Below are positions 54,829-64,000 of a stretch of 64,000 nt of DNA, in pieces. The stretch is taken from NCBI RefSeq assembly GCF_026914185.1, contig NC_070562.1:5580001-5644000 (forward strand), given 5' to 3'. Numbering within the stretch: position 1 is the first letter of the stretch; each line of letters opens with the position of its first letter. The DNA is from Puccinia triticina (Eukaryota; Basidiomycota; Pucciniomycetes; Pucciniales; Pucciniaceae). A model generated the notes under the pieces. The model did not search any database. It saw nothing but the letters and a program-made list of their open reading frames with translations, and was not told the origin of the DNA. Both the position numbers and the translations under genes were made by a program.

Positions 54829-56017
54829 TGTGCGGTCGAGAAAAACGAATCAATAGGTATTCGGCAAAGGTAACGGGAGCGCGGTTGAGGGAAAGGGGGC
54901 AATCAGATTTCGGCAAAGAAAGGGGGCAGAACTATGGGCAACGGATGGGCGTGATCTAGAGCCAAAGGCTGGCTTTCAAGCTGTAAGATGTTAGCGTGAT
55001 GAGGATTGAAGGCGCTGATGAGGTGGGCTGAGTGAAGCAGAGACGGACCAATCATCTCCTATTTATAGTCTGCTGGCTGTCTGGTCAAGATGGGAGCTTG
55101 GCCGGAAAAGCTTGCGTTGGCATCCAACTTCCGAATACATGGGCCAAGAAAAATCTGGTCGGTCACCGCAGAATACAGGTCCTTCTGCTCCCTGGACCCT
55201 GATGGTTTCATCTCAACCTTCGCAATAGTGGTTACAACATAGCAAGAGTCCGGGACCCGGGTTACCTGCGTCAAACGCGTTCTTCCACGTTCGTCCGGCA
55301 CATGTCGCCGGGCAAGCGAACCGCCCGCTTAAATTGCTAACTATTATAAGGCTCTCGATCGGAGGGCCGGGTGGGCAGGTGACCCCGCGTCCTTGCGGGA
55401 GCGCCCTGAACTTCGTCTCAGGTTAGCGACCGTTAAACAATTGCTATGTAACCTGGAGCCTGGCACCAATGCGAGTGCCCAGGCATGAGGCTTGGTCGGC
55501 TGATGTTACCTGGGTGCCATGGTGACGGTACAGGACGCCAGCGTGACGCCACTGATGTGCCACAATAGGCCACATTACGCAGTCTAGACACCCGTGGTTC
55601 GGGTCCCTTCACGCAACACCAACCAACACATAACTCACCATGACCGCCTTAGCCTACTCAACAGGAAAAGTTCGCATCCGTCCCCCGCCTTCCCTCATGT
55701 GCATCTCATGCTTCAGATTTAGTTAATTGTTTATACGCAACTTGTAAAACAACCATAGAAATATAGACAGCTTTTCATTTATCGGGTCTCCGCGTAATGA
55801 AAAACTTCGTGCTCATCAGGCCTCAAAAAAGCCACAAAAGGCAGCAATCCAAGGCTAGATGAAGTGTGCTTCGAAAGCCCAGGAGAGTTCCCAACGGGCC
55901 CTCTTTATCCATCCCCACACTTTTTGTTTCTTCTTCTTTTGATTCATACTGATCAACTGCTCAAATGCAGAACAACCACACCTAAAAAAAAGTTCACTCG
56001 AGCAGTCTAAGTAACCC
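54829..56017. other. Intergenic region
   Basis: An 80-residue minus ORF (55059-55301) has no recognised match. GC-rich repeat-like sequence lies at 55340-55620. The VPS18 3' flank is AT-rich. Confidence 0.4.
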
Positions 56018-57592
56018 TCAGATCTCGAGCTCTCCGTCTTGAACGAACGGACGGTCGATAGCGTTTACGGCGCCCGCACAGAGCGGACAACAAGAGGCGA
56101 CGAGGGAGTCGAGCTCGTTCTTGAGTTTCTGGATCTCCGAGCCTACCGAGCCCCCCCCCCCCCCCCCCCCCCCCCGCAGTGGCTGTGCCCGTGGCAGTAC
56201 GGAGGCCGACGACGCGGGTGAAAGGGGCCGCCGCGGTGGTGGTCGACAGCGGCGGCGCGTGATCGGCGTCGTTGTTGTGCTTAGGGAGGATGGAAGACGA
56301 TGAGCGGACGAGTCTGGGCAGGGCGGGCAAGACGCCGCCGAGCGCTTCGACGCCCGAGCCGACTTTGCCCACGCCGCCGCCAATAAGCCCGACCAGTGCG
56401 TCGGGGATGATCAGCTTGCGGACGTGGTCGAGGCCCTGGACGCTGGCTAGTGCGAGCTTCTTGGAGTCGGAGAGGATACCTGCGGGCAGCAGCGAGCGTC
56501 CCGTCGGTTGACTGGCGGCAACCGAGGAGGCGTGGAGATGCTGGCCTAGCTTGGTCTGTAGGGCTAGCAGACGTCGGAGTTGGTAGGGCGGCATCTGGGC
56601 CATGGTTTCCTTGGCATGGAGCGAGTGCTGGCAGCGGAACAGGTAGAACTGTCGACTCAGGAGGGGCTGCCCACACGAGCAACACGAGTCGGCCTGGTTG
56701 ATGACGAGGAAGCGCTGGGAGAGCTGGGCAAGGTCGTTCTGGATGAGCAGAGTCGTTTGATGGGACTCCTCCATGTCCATTTTCAGCCGAGCGATCCGCG
56801 CCGAATAGCTCTCCAGCGCCTTGCAGATCGGCTCCTCGAACGCGTCGATCACCACAAAGTCGGGAAAGAACGGGAGGATGTCCTCGATCTGTAGAAGATC
56901 GGTGGCCTCGAGGAAGGCCATCGCCGTCTTGATGTCTTTCTGGTCCTCGACCACATACGCCGCGATCTTCAGCCACAGCTTTTTGCGTAACAGCCGGTCA
57001 TCCTCGGCCTTCTCCGCATTATTGATCTTCGCCAGCTCCAGGTCGCCCGTGCACAGGGCCAGGTCAACACTGCTCTCATAGAGGCCCTGCATCTTGCTGT
57101 AGATCAGCCCACACGCCTGCAGCTTGTTGTTTACCTTACAGATCCGCAGCGCGTAGTCTAGGTCGTAGTACGGCTTGCCCGTCACCGGGTTGTCCGGCGT
57201 ACTGGCTAGGAACCGAAGCAGCGATCCTTCGTCCGCCTGTTGTTGGGTGGCATAGAGGGTAAGCAGTGCATTGTGGACGGGCGCATCGGAGTTGTTGAGC
57301 CTGGAGATCACAAATTTCAGGCACTCGATCACGGTCTCCTCGTTCTCGTCCGAGCCTCTCTTGACCGATCGTCGCGGAGGGGTCAGTGCTGGGATGAGCC
57401 GCTTGACATCCAGCTTGGGTTGGCACATGAAGGCGGCGGTGGCCGCGCGGGCGTCATGACTCACAAGCACAGGTGTGAATTTGTAGTAGAGCTCGAGGTC
57501 GGCCTGGCGGTTGAGCCCGTCGATCGCCTTCTTCCAGTCTTCTTCGAGGATGCAATGGCGGATGATCCGTTGATGGTAACCAACGCCCAATT
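56018..57592 (-). CDS. VPS18: Vps18 (HOPS/CORVET subunit), C-terminal part only
   Basis: Vacuolar sorting protein 18, a core subunit of the HOPS and CORVET tethers. Exons on the minus strand: 57592-56201 and 56142-56018, about 505 residues. Family signatures: YHQRIIRHCILEEDWKKAI and LELYYKFTPVL; clathrin-heavy-chain-type repeats with KKLWLKIA and IEDILPFFPDF; a C-terminal RING-H2 split by the intron (Cys-x2-Cys in CCSCGQ, Cys/His in RCQHSLH, then Cys-Pro-Leu-Cys near the end). The intron joins phase 1 and contains 25 consecutive G on the coding strand; reading through it instead gives an unrelated tail. The N-terminal beta-propeller half (roughly 400-500 residues in fungal Vps18) is not found in the 6.4 kb upstream, which is MITE, repeat and Copia DNA. 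The gene is truncated, split by insertions, or has its 5' exons beyond the window. Confidence 0.82.
56151..56175 (+). repeat. Poly-C(25) tract (G25 on the VPS18 coding strand)
   Basis: 25 consecutive C. In the proposed VPS18 intron this lies eight bases before the acceptor, as does the G17 tract in CYB2 intron 4. It is also a site where sequencing length errors are likely. Confidence 0.9.
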
Positions 57593-58203
57593 CTCAACCC
57601 TACACGCCGGGGGTACTTCCTGGCGAGCGGGTTTGTGGATAGACCCAGTCATGGTCAAACCCACGCGGAATTCACCTTGCCCCCTGTCGATATCACCATG
57701 ACATGGGAAATGGGTGGACACGCCGGGATACCCGGTCGTCTCCACCCAAGAGGGATCTCCTCGTCATTCCGATGGGGAAACTGACGAGAAATCCACGGCT
57801 CTCTGAAGGATCCCGGTGGAGCCGATGGTAACAGTGCTTGGTGAGTCTCCCCGGACAAGGGATCCGATAGCGCCGGATCAGTATGCTTATAGAAATGCTT
57901 GTACTTAGTCCATCTTGTGTTTTGACACAGCAGGTTAGGGTTGTTTTGGGGACAACCTCCACGCCACATGTGCACTTGAGGAATCTCAATGAACCTCAGG
58001 GCAAGCGGCAACTTGTCCAAATACATCTGGTCGCTCTCACCCACCCGGTGCTACTTTTCGCTCACTTGGCCAACCCACAAACCCATCCATTTCGGGCACG
58101 CCAACATGTGCGGAATATTCAGCACACTACCATCGTTCCCACAATCGTTTGCACGGGCCCAGAATCTCGCATGGCTCTCGTCTTCATCATCCCAGCCTAT
58201 TTA
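57593..58203. other. Region upstream of the VPS18 fragment
   Basis: A 129-residue minus ORF (57655-58044) is unmatched. No Vps18 N-terminal similarity is visible in any frame. Confidence 0.4.
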
Positions 58204-58496
58204 GAGCATCCTTACCGGTGACTAGTTTAGCTCGAAATTAGCTAGTTTAGCCACCAATCTCAACCACACCGGGTGTAGCTAAGCCCAAGCTAAATTAGTG
58301 AGAAGCTTCAATTTCAGCTAACCGTCACTACATTTAGTGACGGTTAGCTCGAAGCTAACTGCCATTTCCCGCGCCCACCACTCAGCTTCACCCCGCGCAA
58401 GCCAAACCGATACGGCTGAATCGCTGTCGCTAAGTTAGTTTGCAACAGCTGCGAGTCAAAACTCACACCAACATAGCTCAACCGGTAAGGATGCTC
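58204..58496. mobile_element. PIF/Harbinger-like MITE with TTA target duplication
   Basis: 293 bp. Terminal inverted repeats GAGCATCCTTACCGGT at both ends, flanked by TTA (58201-58203 and 58497-58499). Internal AGCTAA repeats and a central perfect hairpin AACCGTCACTA...TAGTGACGGTT. No ORF. Confidence 0.85.
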
Positions 58497-58499
58497 TTA

Positions 58500-59239
58500 T
58501 GGCTACTTTGCCCGACTCAAAAGCCCCTAGCTTAACAAAGCCTCTCGGGCGGAGTGTCCGGGGGACCCCGCCCGGAGCGCTCCCCGCAGGAGAGGCTTAT
58601 GAGTTATGTCTTGGTTTAAGCAGTAATAGAGCCTGACAATGTGACTATTTTCCCGAGTCCGCTTTAGGGCAGCCCGACTCGATTTGGTTCTCGGCGATTG
58701 CAAGGCGGAGAAGGCTTTATCAAGATTCATTCAAGATTCGAACCGCTTTCCTGAACATTTTGCATGATGTTAATGTTCACACAATCCTTGACTTGTTTTT
58801 TTTTTCTTTTTTCTTTCCTTTTTTCTACCCCTCAGTTTCTTTTTCCTCATTACCTCCAAATCGTGTTCAGTCTCTTTTCTCAGCTTCCCATAACACTAGC
58901 ATGTATGTAGTTGTGTTAGATTTATTGCTTCGTGTGTGTCACAGAGATGTTACTTAGATTCATAGTGGGCAATGCCATCGGCCAAATTTCACTTTAAAAA
59001 AAAAAAAAAAAAAATGTGACTATGTATTTCGAGAGGAATGAACAGAGAGAATGGAATGAGGAAAATACAACAAATGAGAAAACACAAGCTCTATATATAC
59101 ATGCTATTATGTAGTATGTACACCACGGGACATGTCCGATGTTTATCGGATGTGGACTTGGACATGTTTTCTGCCGTCCAGAACTTGCGGGGCAGGAAGC
59201 GTCTAGCGGACACTAGTCTGCTGGACGGATCCTTAACAT
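58500..59239. other. Intergenic, microsatellite-rich
   Basis: No gene. A GC-rich hairpin (GGGCGGAGTG / GACCCCGCCC region) lies near 58548-58600, a T/C-rich tract at 58795-58850 and an A tract at 58996-59015. Confidence 0.4.
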
Positions 59240-59490
59240 TTCAGAGCGTCACATCCGCTGGATGGTATTGAGGCATCCAGCGGATGTAACAAACCCATCA
59301 AGTGGATATGACAAACCCATCTGCTGGATGTTATCAAGCCATCCAGCGGATGTGACAATACCATCCAGCCAGCGGATGTGAGAGAACCATCCAGCCAGCG
59401 GATGTGAGAGAACCATCCACTGGATGGTATCCTATGGCATCGAACCATCCAGCGGATGCGACAAAACCATCCAGCGGATATGAGTTTGGA
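59240..59490. repeat. CATCCAGCGGATG palindrome array (array F)
   Basis: About ten copies of the palindromic core CATCC(A)GCGGATG, spaced about 22 bases with TGACAAAACC-type joints. Some are in the complementary CATCCGCTGGATG form. Confidence 0.8.
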
Positions 59491-59697
59491 CTTTATGGCC
59501 CTGAGTGTCAATGTCCACCGGATATTCTCACTTGCCTGGCTGCAGCCAAGCTGCTGGGACCCATTTTTTTCACACCAGTTTTGCTGCGGCCCATTTTTTT
59601 TTTTCGCACCTGCGGACCCAATTTGTTTTTTTCGCTTTTTTGGCTGGCTCACGTACATAATAACATTTTCAGTACTTTATTATTTTCATCGGTGAGA

Positions 59698-62600
59698 TTG
59701 TAGCAAACAACACATATAAAAAGTGAAAATGTTGAGGGAGAAGCCTGCAATCCTAGCAGGATGATATTGGAGATGGTCATTGAGATGTTATCCAAAGTTG
59801 AGAGAACAGCTGTCTAGTTGATGAAACATGGGAAAGTCCCATGTCTATGGTAAGTCATGACAGTATGACTTACCATGACACTGTAGTGTGTAACGTAATG
59901 GCATATTACGTAACAGACTACAACACCCCCCCACTCAACAAGACCGCTCCAAGAGCCACTCGTACCTGGTATTGATGGGTGACTGCTGGCAAATTTTTTG
60001 TGAATAAATCTGCAAACTGGTTCTTCGTATCCACCCACGTAAGAGTAACCTGTTTCCTAAAAAGCGCCTGATTCGTGATGTAGAATTCACAATCCGTGTG
60101 GCGAGTTCGTTTGTTAGATGCTTCATCCAAACAAATTTTGACAGCCGCCTGATTGTCGCAAAATAAATGGCCGGTGGTTTCAGAACCGGTCATATTGGTT
60201 AACAGGTTCCGAATCCATAGGAGTTGTTTCGTACCGTGACCCAGAGCCATGTATTCGGCATGTGCTGTAGACGACGCAATGGTAGCTAGTCGACGGGCTA
60301 CCCAGTGAATGGGGCACCCATGAAATAAAACAAGGATCCCGTAGTTGGAGCGGGAAAATTCTCCCCCCCAGTTGGCATCCGCGAAACACACAAGTCAAGG
60401 GCAAGAGGGATCTGGCTTGAGCATCAGCTGCTGATCTCTTGTTGCCGCAACGTAATTCACCAAGTGGTGAAGACATTTCCAGTGTTCTGTACTAGGACAC
60501 TTGGAAAAGCGGGACAGGAAATTGACTCCAAATGTAATATCTGGACAAGATCCCGCAGATAGATAGCTTAAGAAACCAAGAATTGACAGATACTTGGACG
60601 CGTCCAATCCGGGACTGTCGCTGCAGGATAGTGGCAAATTACCTACCAGAAGGGGCGTTTTAGCATGACTGGCGCCATCCCAGTGAAGCGTCAGAAGTTT
60701 TGAAACAAGTTTAGGCTGATGCAGAGGAAAACCACTACAATCACGAGTCACGTGAAGACCAACAATGTCTGATAGCAAAGAAGACCACTTTATTTCCAAA
60801 CAATCCGAAAGAGCCGACTCCAGGTCCCGTAGAATTTGAGTAGAGGAACCCGTGACAATACCATCATCCACATGTATCCAGATAACAGATGGACCCTCAC
60901 GTTTGCGGAGTACATAAACGCTGCTGTCAAACTGTGAGCTTTTGTACCCGAGACGGTCAAGAGTAGTTGATAGGTGTTGCCACCAGCATCGCGCCGCCTG
61001 ACAAGTTCCGTAGAGTGCCTTATGCAGTAAACAGGCATGGCCGGCCTCAACATCCAGCCCTTCCGGGGCAGCAACCCAGACTTCTTCGTCTATAGGAGAG
61101 TTGAGGTAGGCTGCAACGAAATCAAAAGTATGAACCAGCCATCCGTTCATAGCCGCTATAGACAATACCAATTGCATGGATACAAATGTAGCCGTAGGAG
61201 CAAAAGTACCATTGAAATGTTCCCCCTCAATTTGAGCAAATCCTTTCGCCACATAACGGGCTTTGAAGCAAATCACAACTCCGGCGGCGGACAATTTCCT
61301 CGCGAAGACCCATTTGGCACGAAGGACCTTGGTACCCTTTGGTACCGGTCAAATAGACCAGACTCCTAGGCGGCGTAAATTAGCTAACTCCTTGTTGATG
61401 GCTTCTAGCCATTTCTTTCTGTCAACATCCTTCGTTGCTTGCTTATAAGTTGATGGGACCAACGCATCCAGTATTTTGGGAATAAAGTTACTGACAATAT
61501 CTACAAGTGCGTCCTGAGATTGGACTAATTCTTCATCCTCAAAACTGCCTAATTGTAATACAAGGGAATCGGCAAAGGAGAATGAGAGAGATGAGGAAAT
61601 AGAGCTTGGAAAAGTTGGAAAAGTAGCGACGGCAGAATGAACGTAAGACCCAAGATCAGGGATCCAAAACCCCCAACCCTTCGAGTCAGGGAGATAGAAA
61701 ACAGCATAACCTCTCAAGGCTCGATCATCCAGCTTTCGACGTTTCTCAGCTGGCACGTGAACAAAAGCCAATGATCCAAACGGGCGTAGTCAGTCAATGT
61801 TTGGTTTGCTGCCAAAGAGTTTCTCAAAAGGTGACATATCGCCACTTGCTGCGTTAGGGCTACAATTGAGTGTGTAGCAAGCCCAGACAAAGGCCAGGCC
61901 CCAAAATTCTTTTGGAAGAGTACTGTCCAAGAGAATAGTACAACCCATATCTTGGAGGGTATGGTTGAAACGTTCAATAGTTCCATTCTGGTAGTGGTGG
62001 TATGCAACAGATTGTTCAGTAGTGACACCTTTTGCGGTTAGAAAATCTCCAAGAATCTTGCTGTTAAATTCTCTGCCGTTGTCGGAACGTAGAATTTTCA
62101 AACAACGCCCAGTGCGCCGTTCCAGTTGTAAAATGGTGTCTTGAAGTACGTTACAGGCTTTGCTTTTCTTTACGAGTACTTTTACCTCCGTGTATCCAGA
62201 ACCGATATCACGTTTACTCAATACATATAAACCTCCTCCAAGTGCGGGAAGCTCAAAAGGCCCCACTAGATCCACATTCCAGGCATCCATAGGCTGGAAA
62301 TCACGGCGGTCAGAGGTCAAAGTGTTCCGGTTGACACTTTTTGATATCATACAAGAGGGCCATTGAATTTCCCCTTGAGGAAGGGATTTCGGAAGGCCCA
62401 ATGCCATGCCAAGTGCCATCATTCTTTGTATGGTTCTAAGACTAGCGTGTCCAAAGCGCCAATGAACATGAAGAAGTAGCGTCTCATCGGCAGTTAGATG
62501 TGGCAACTCAAAAGGTCAAGAAGTTGCGACCGGGACGGAGTATTCAAAAGGAACGTAATCTTTTTTTACGATTGCAGCGGATACATCAACGTTTGAAACA

Positions 62601-64000
62601 GGCTGAGGTTCAGGAGAATTGTGTAGCAAAGCGGGAGATGTCACAACAGAAGGAACGACAGGGATATGAGGAGTAACAACAGTGCTTGGACATGGTGTAG
62701 GAGAGGTGGACAAGCGGACAACAGGAGAAGCGGACACAGAAGGATACGGAAGAGAGGAAACAAAAGAGTGTACAGGGGGTGGAAGTTCCCATTTCCTGGA
62801 GACCGGGTTGAGGGTCGAGCGTGTCCAAAAATGCCGTCCATGAGAGATGAAGAAAGAATCAGCATGAAAAGAGAGAGAAAATCCAGCCAACTGTAATGCC
62901 GCAGGTGAAATGAGCGTGTGCGCCGCATGAGGGCAATACAGCATGTCATTAATCAGTGTAGGGGTTGAAGATGTTCCCAGAAAAGTCAGCGTCCCTTTGG
63001 CTGTAATGAAACGTGGTGGGCCATTAGTGGCTACACGAAGGGGGACAGGCTTGCTCAGCAACACAAAATTGTTGAGTGCTAACCTGTCACCAGTAAGGTG
63101 ATGGGTAGCTCTGTTATCAAAAATAGCGGGAGAGGCCGCGTGAGGGGCGGGAGAAGCAGCCGCAAAGGACAAATCTCCAAACAAGGGTTGAGTAGGGCCA
63201 ATGTTGCAGTCCATTGCGTTCACTTCTGGCGCGGGTTGCATGTTGAACATTGGAGGGTGGTCTTGAGGCACGGTGAACATTTGAGGGGCAGGCTGTAACA
63301 TGAACATCTGAGGAGCATCATGAGGCACTGCGAACATTTGTGGCAATGGTTGAAGGTTTGCCAACTGGGACGTGTCTTGGGGAATTTTGGCTGACGACTC
63401 ATGAGCAGCCGGTCTAGGCTGAGAACCTTGAGGATAAACGGGTCGGTAATTTTCCGCCGGTCGACCTACATTAGCTGCTCGAGGAACATTGCCATTTGCT
63501 GGCATAGGCTGATAGAACTGTGGAAAACCATAACCGGGCATTGGCAGAGCGAGGATCGGATAATATGCCTGGTAGTGGGGCGTTTGAACTTGATTTCTGG
63601 CCTGTTGATTTGCAGGTATATTCTTTGGCACGGCGTCGGGAGAAACAGGGCAGGACCCAATTAGATGTCCACCAGAACCACAGCAAAAACAGTTGCGCGG
63701 CTGAGTCGTTGGTTGTTTGTATTTTGCTGGTCGACTCGCAAGAGTGTAGACGTTGTTGGGATGACTTTCAACCGAGTTGTTTCAAGTCTGCGCAGGATTC
63801 GTCTCCGCCGCAAAAGTAGATGGGGTTACAGAACCTCAATGCACCGCTTCACGTCCCCTGACTTTCTCCTGGCAATTGTTTAACAAGTCGACCATCTCCA
63901 TAAAAAGCAGCGGTATTTGATGTCGTGCAGCAAGTTCTTGATTGACGCGATAATCAAATTCTTGTTGTAAGGGTGAACCTTGAACAATCGAGTCTTGGAG
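59698..64000 (-). mobile_element. Second Ty1/Copia element, partial (continues past the window)
   Basis: Minus strand. The 3' LTR starts at 59925 (TGTTGTAGTC), directly after a purine tract (GAGTGGGGGGG). Its far end is uncertain and placed near 59698 (ending CTACA). The internal region runs from the LTR to the window edge inside gag. No 5' LTR is in view. Confidence 0.85.
59918..64000 (-). pseudogene. Copia-2 gag-pol with six in-frame TGA codons, 5' end outside the window
   Basis: One reading frame runs from the window edge to 59918 without a frameshift. Order: gag; zinc knuckle CFCCGSGGHLIGSC near 63685; a Gln/Pro-rich spacer; protease-like region (IFDNRATHHLTGD near 63110, where the usual DSGA is replaced by DNRA); pre-integrase (HWRFGHASLRTI) and integrase core (VDLVGPFELP, LRSDNGREFN, NGTIERFNHTLQ); reverse transcriptase (ARYVAKGFAQIEG, active-site HVDDGIV near 60860); RNase H (FADANWGG, STAHAEYMAL, CDNQAAVKI, QFADLFTKNLP). 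Stops, all TGA: 63836, 63782, 62516, 61790, 61349 and 60395 (lowest coordinate of each). The Ser-to-Arg change in the protease active-site motif would also inactivate it. Confidence 0.9.

Noticed and set aside
56007..57590. Single long minus ORF as the full VPS18 product
   Set aside because: Reading through the G25 tract gives a Gly run and an Arg-rich tail unlike any RING. Splicing 56200-56143 restores the CPLC half of the RING and the C-terminus.
58527..58760. tRNA gene suggested by a GGTTCGAATC-like box (minus)
   Set aside because: No A box, acceptor stem or cloverleaf can be formed around it.

Overview
The window is eukaryotic and fungal. Its genes carry many short introns (about 50-100 bases, GT-AG with one probable GC-AG), small cysteine-containing secreted proteins lie in AT-rich DNA, and most of the rest is transposable elements. 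Together with a cytochrome b2 gene, GWT1 and VPS18, this fits a basidiomycete, most likely a rust-type fungus (Pucciniales, Pucciniomycotina). The species cannot be fixed from sequence alone. All multi-exon models were built by hand from splice signals and reading phase.

Layout. 0-10 kb: a six-exon two-domain secreted protein gene (512-1603, -), a gene built from a duplicated exon pair (2482-3718, -, 5' end unresolved), a flavocytochrome b2 / L-lactate dehydrogenase gene (5522-7611, +, nine exons, C-terminal SRL) and a four-exon Cys-rich secreted protein (9137-9847, -). 10.7-15.8 kb: a complete Ty1/Copia element with 330-bp LTRs and a 5-bp target duplication. 16.2-18.3 kb: a five-exon, 589-residue predicted secreted protein (-). 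18.6-24.5 kb: a decayed Helitron, a TAA-flanked MITE, a palindrome-array element and a hAT-like non-autonomous element. 24.9-27.1 kb: GWT1 (-, eight exons), GPI-anchor inositol acyltransferase.

28-52 kb is a nested transposon region. A MULE-like transposase on the + strand is split into a 5' part (about 29.8-31.0 kb) and a 3' part (48.4-49.9 kb). Between them lie an intact Ty3/Gypsy chromovirus with identical LTRs (31342-37112, -), two tandem fold-back elements with long arrays of alternating palindromes (37489-39045, 39281-40921), and a second MULE-like gene (-) combining a FAR1-like zinc finger, transposase, SWIM finger and OTU cysteine-protease domain. The 3' MULE part ends at a TA-flanked inverted-repeat element holding a Copia RT/RNase H fragment. 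52-58.5 kb: a two-exon Cys-rich secreted protein (54374-54828, -), the C-terminal part of VPS18 (56018-57592, -) and MITEs. 59.7-64 kb: a second Copia element (-) running off the window.

How it fits together: a few housekeeping genes (lactate oxidation, GPI-anchor synthesis, HOPS/CORVET trafficking) and candidate effector-type secreted proteins sit as islands among repeats. Two cross-cutting patterns stand out. Unrelated inverted-repeat elements share arrays of alternating palindromes built on a TGACCGG/CCGGTCA core. The in-frame stops in both Copia elements are all TGA, six of seven preceded by T, as expected from TCG-context C-to-T mutation.
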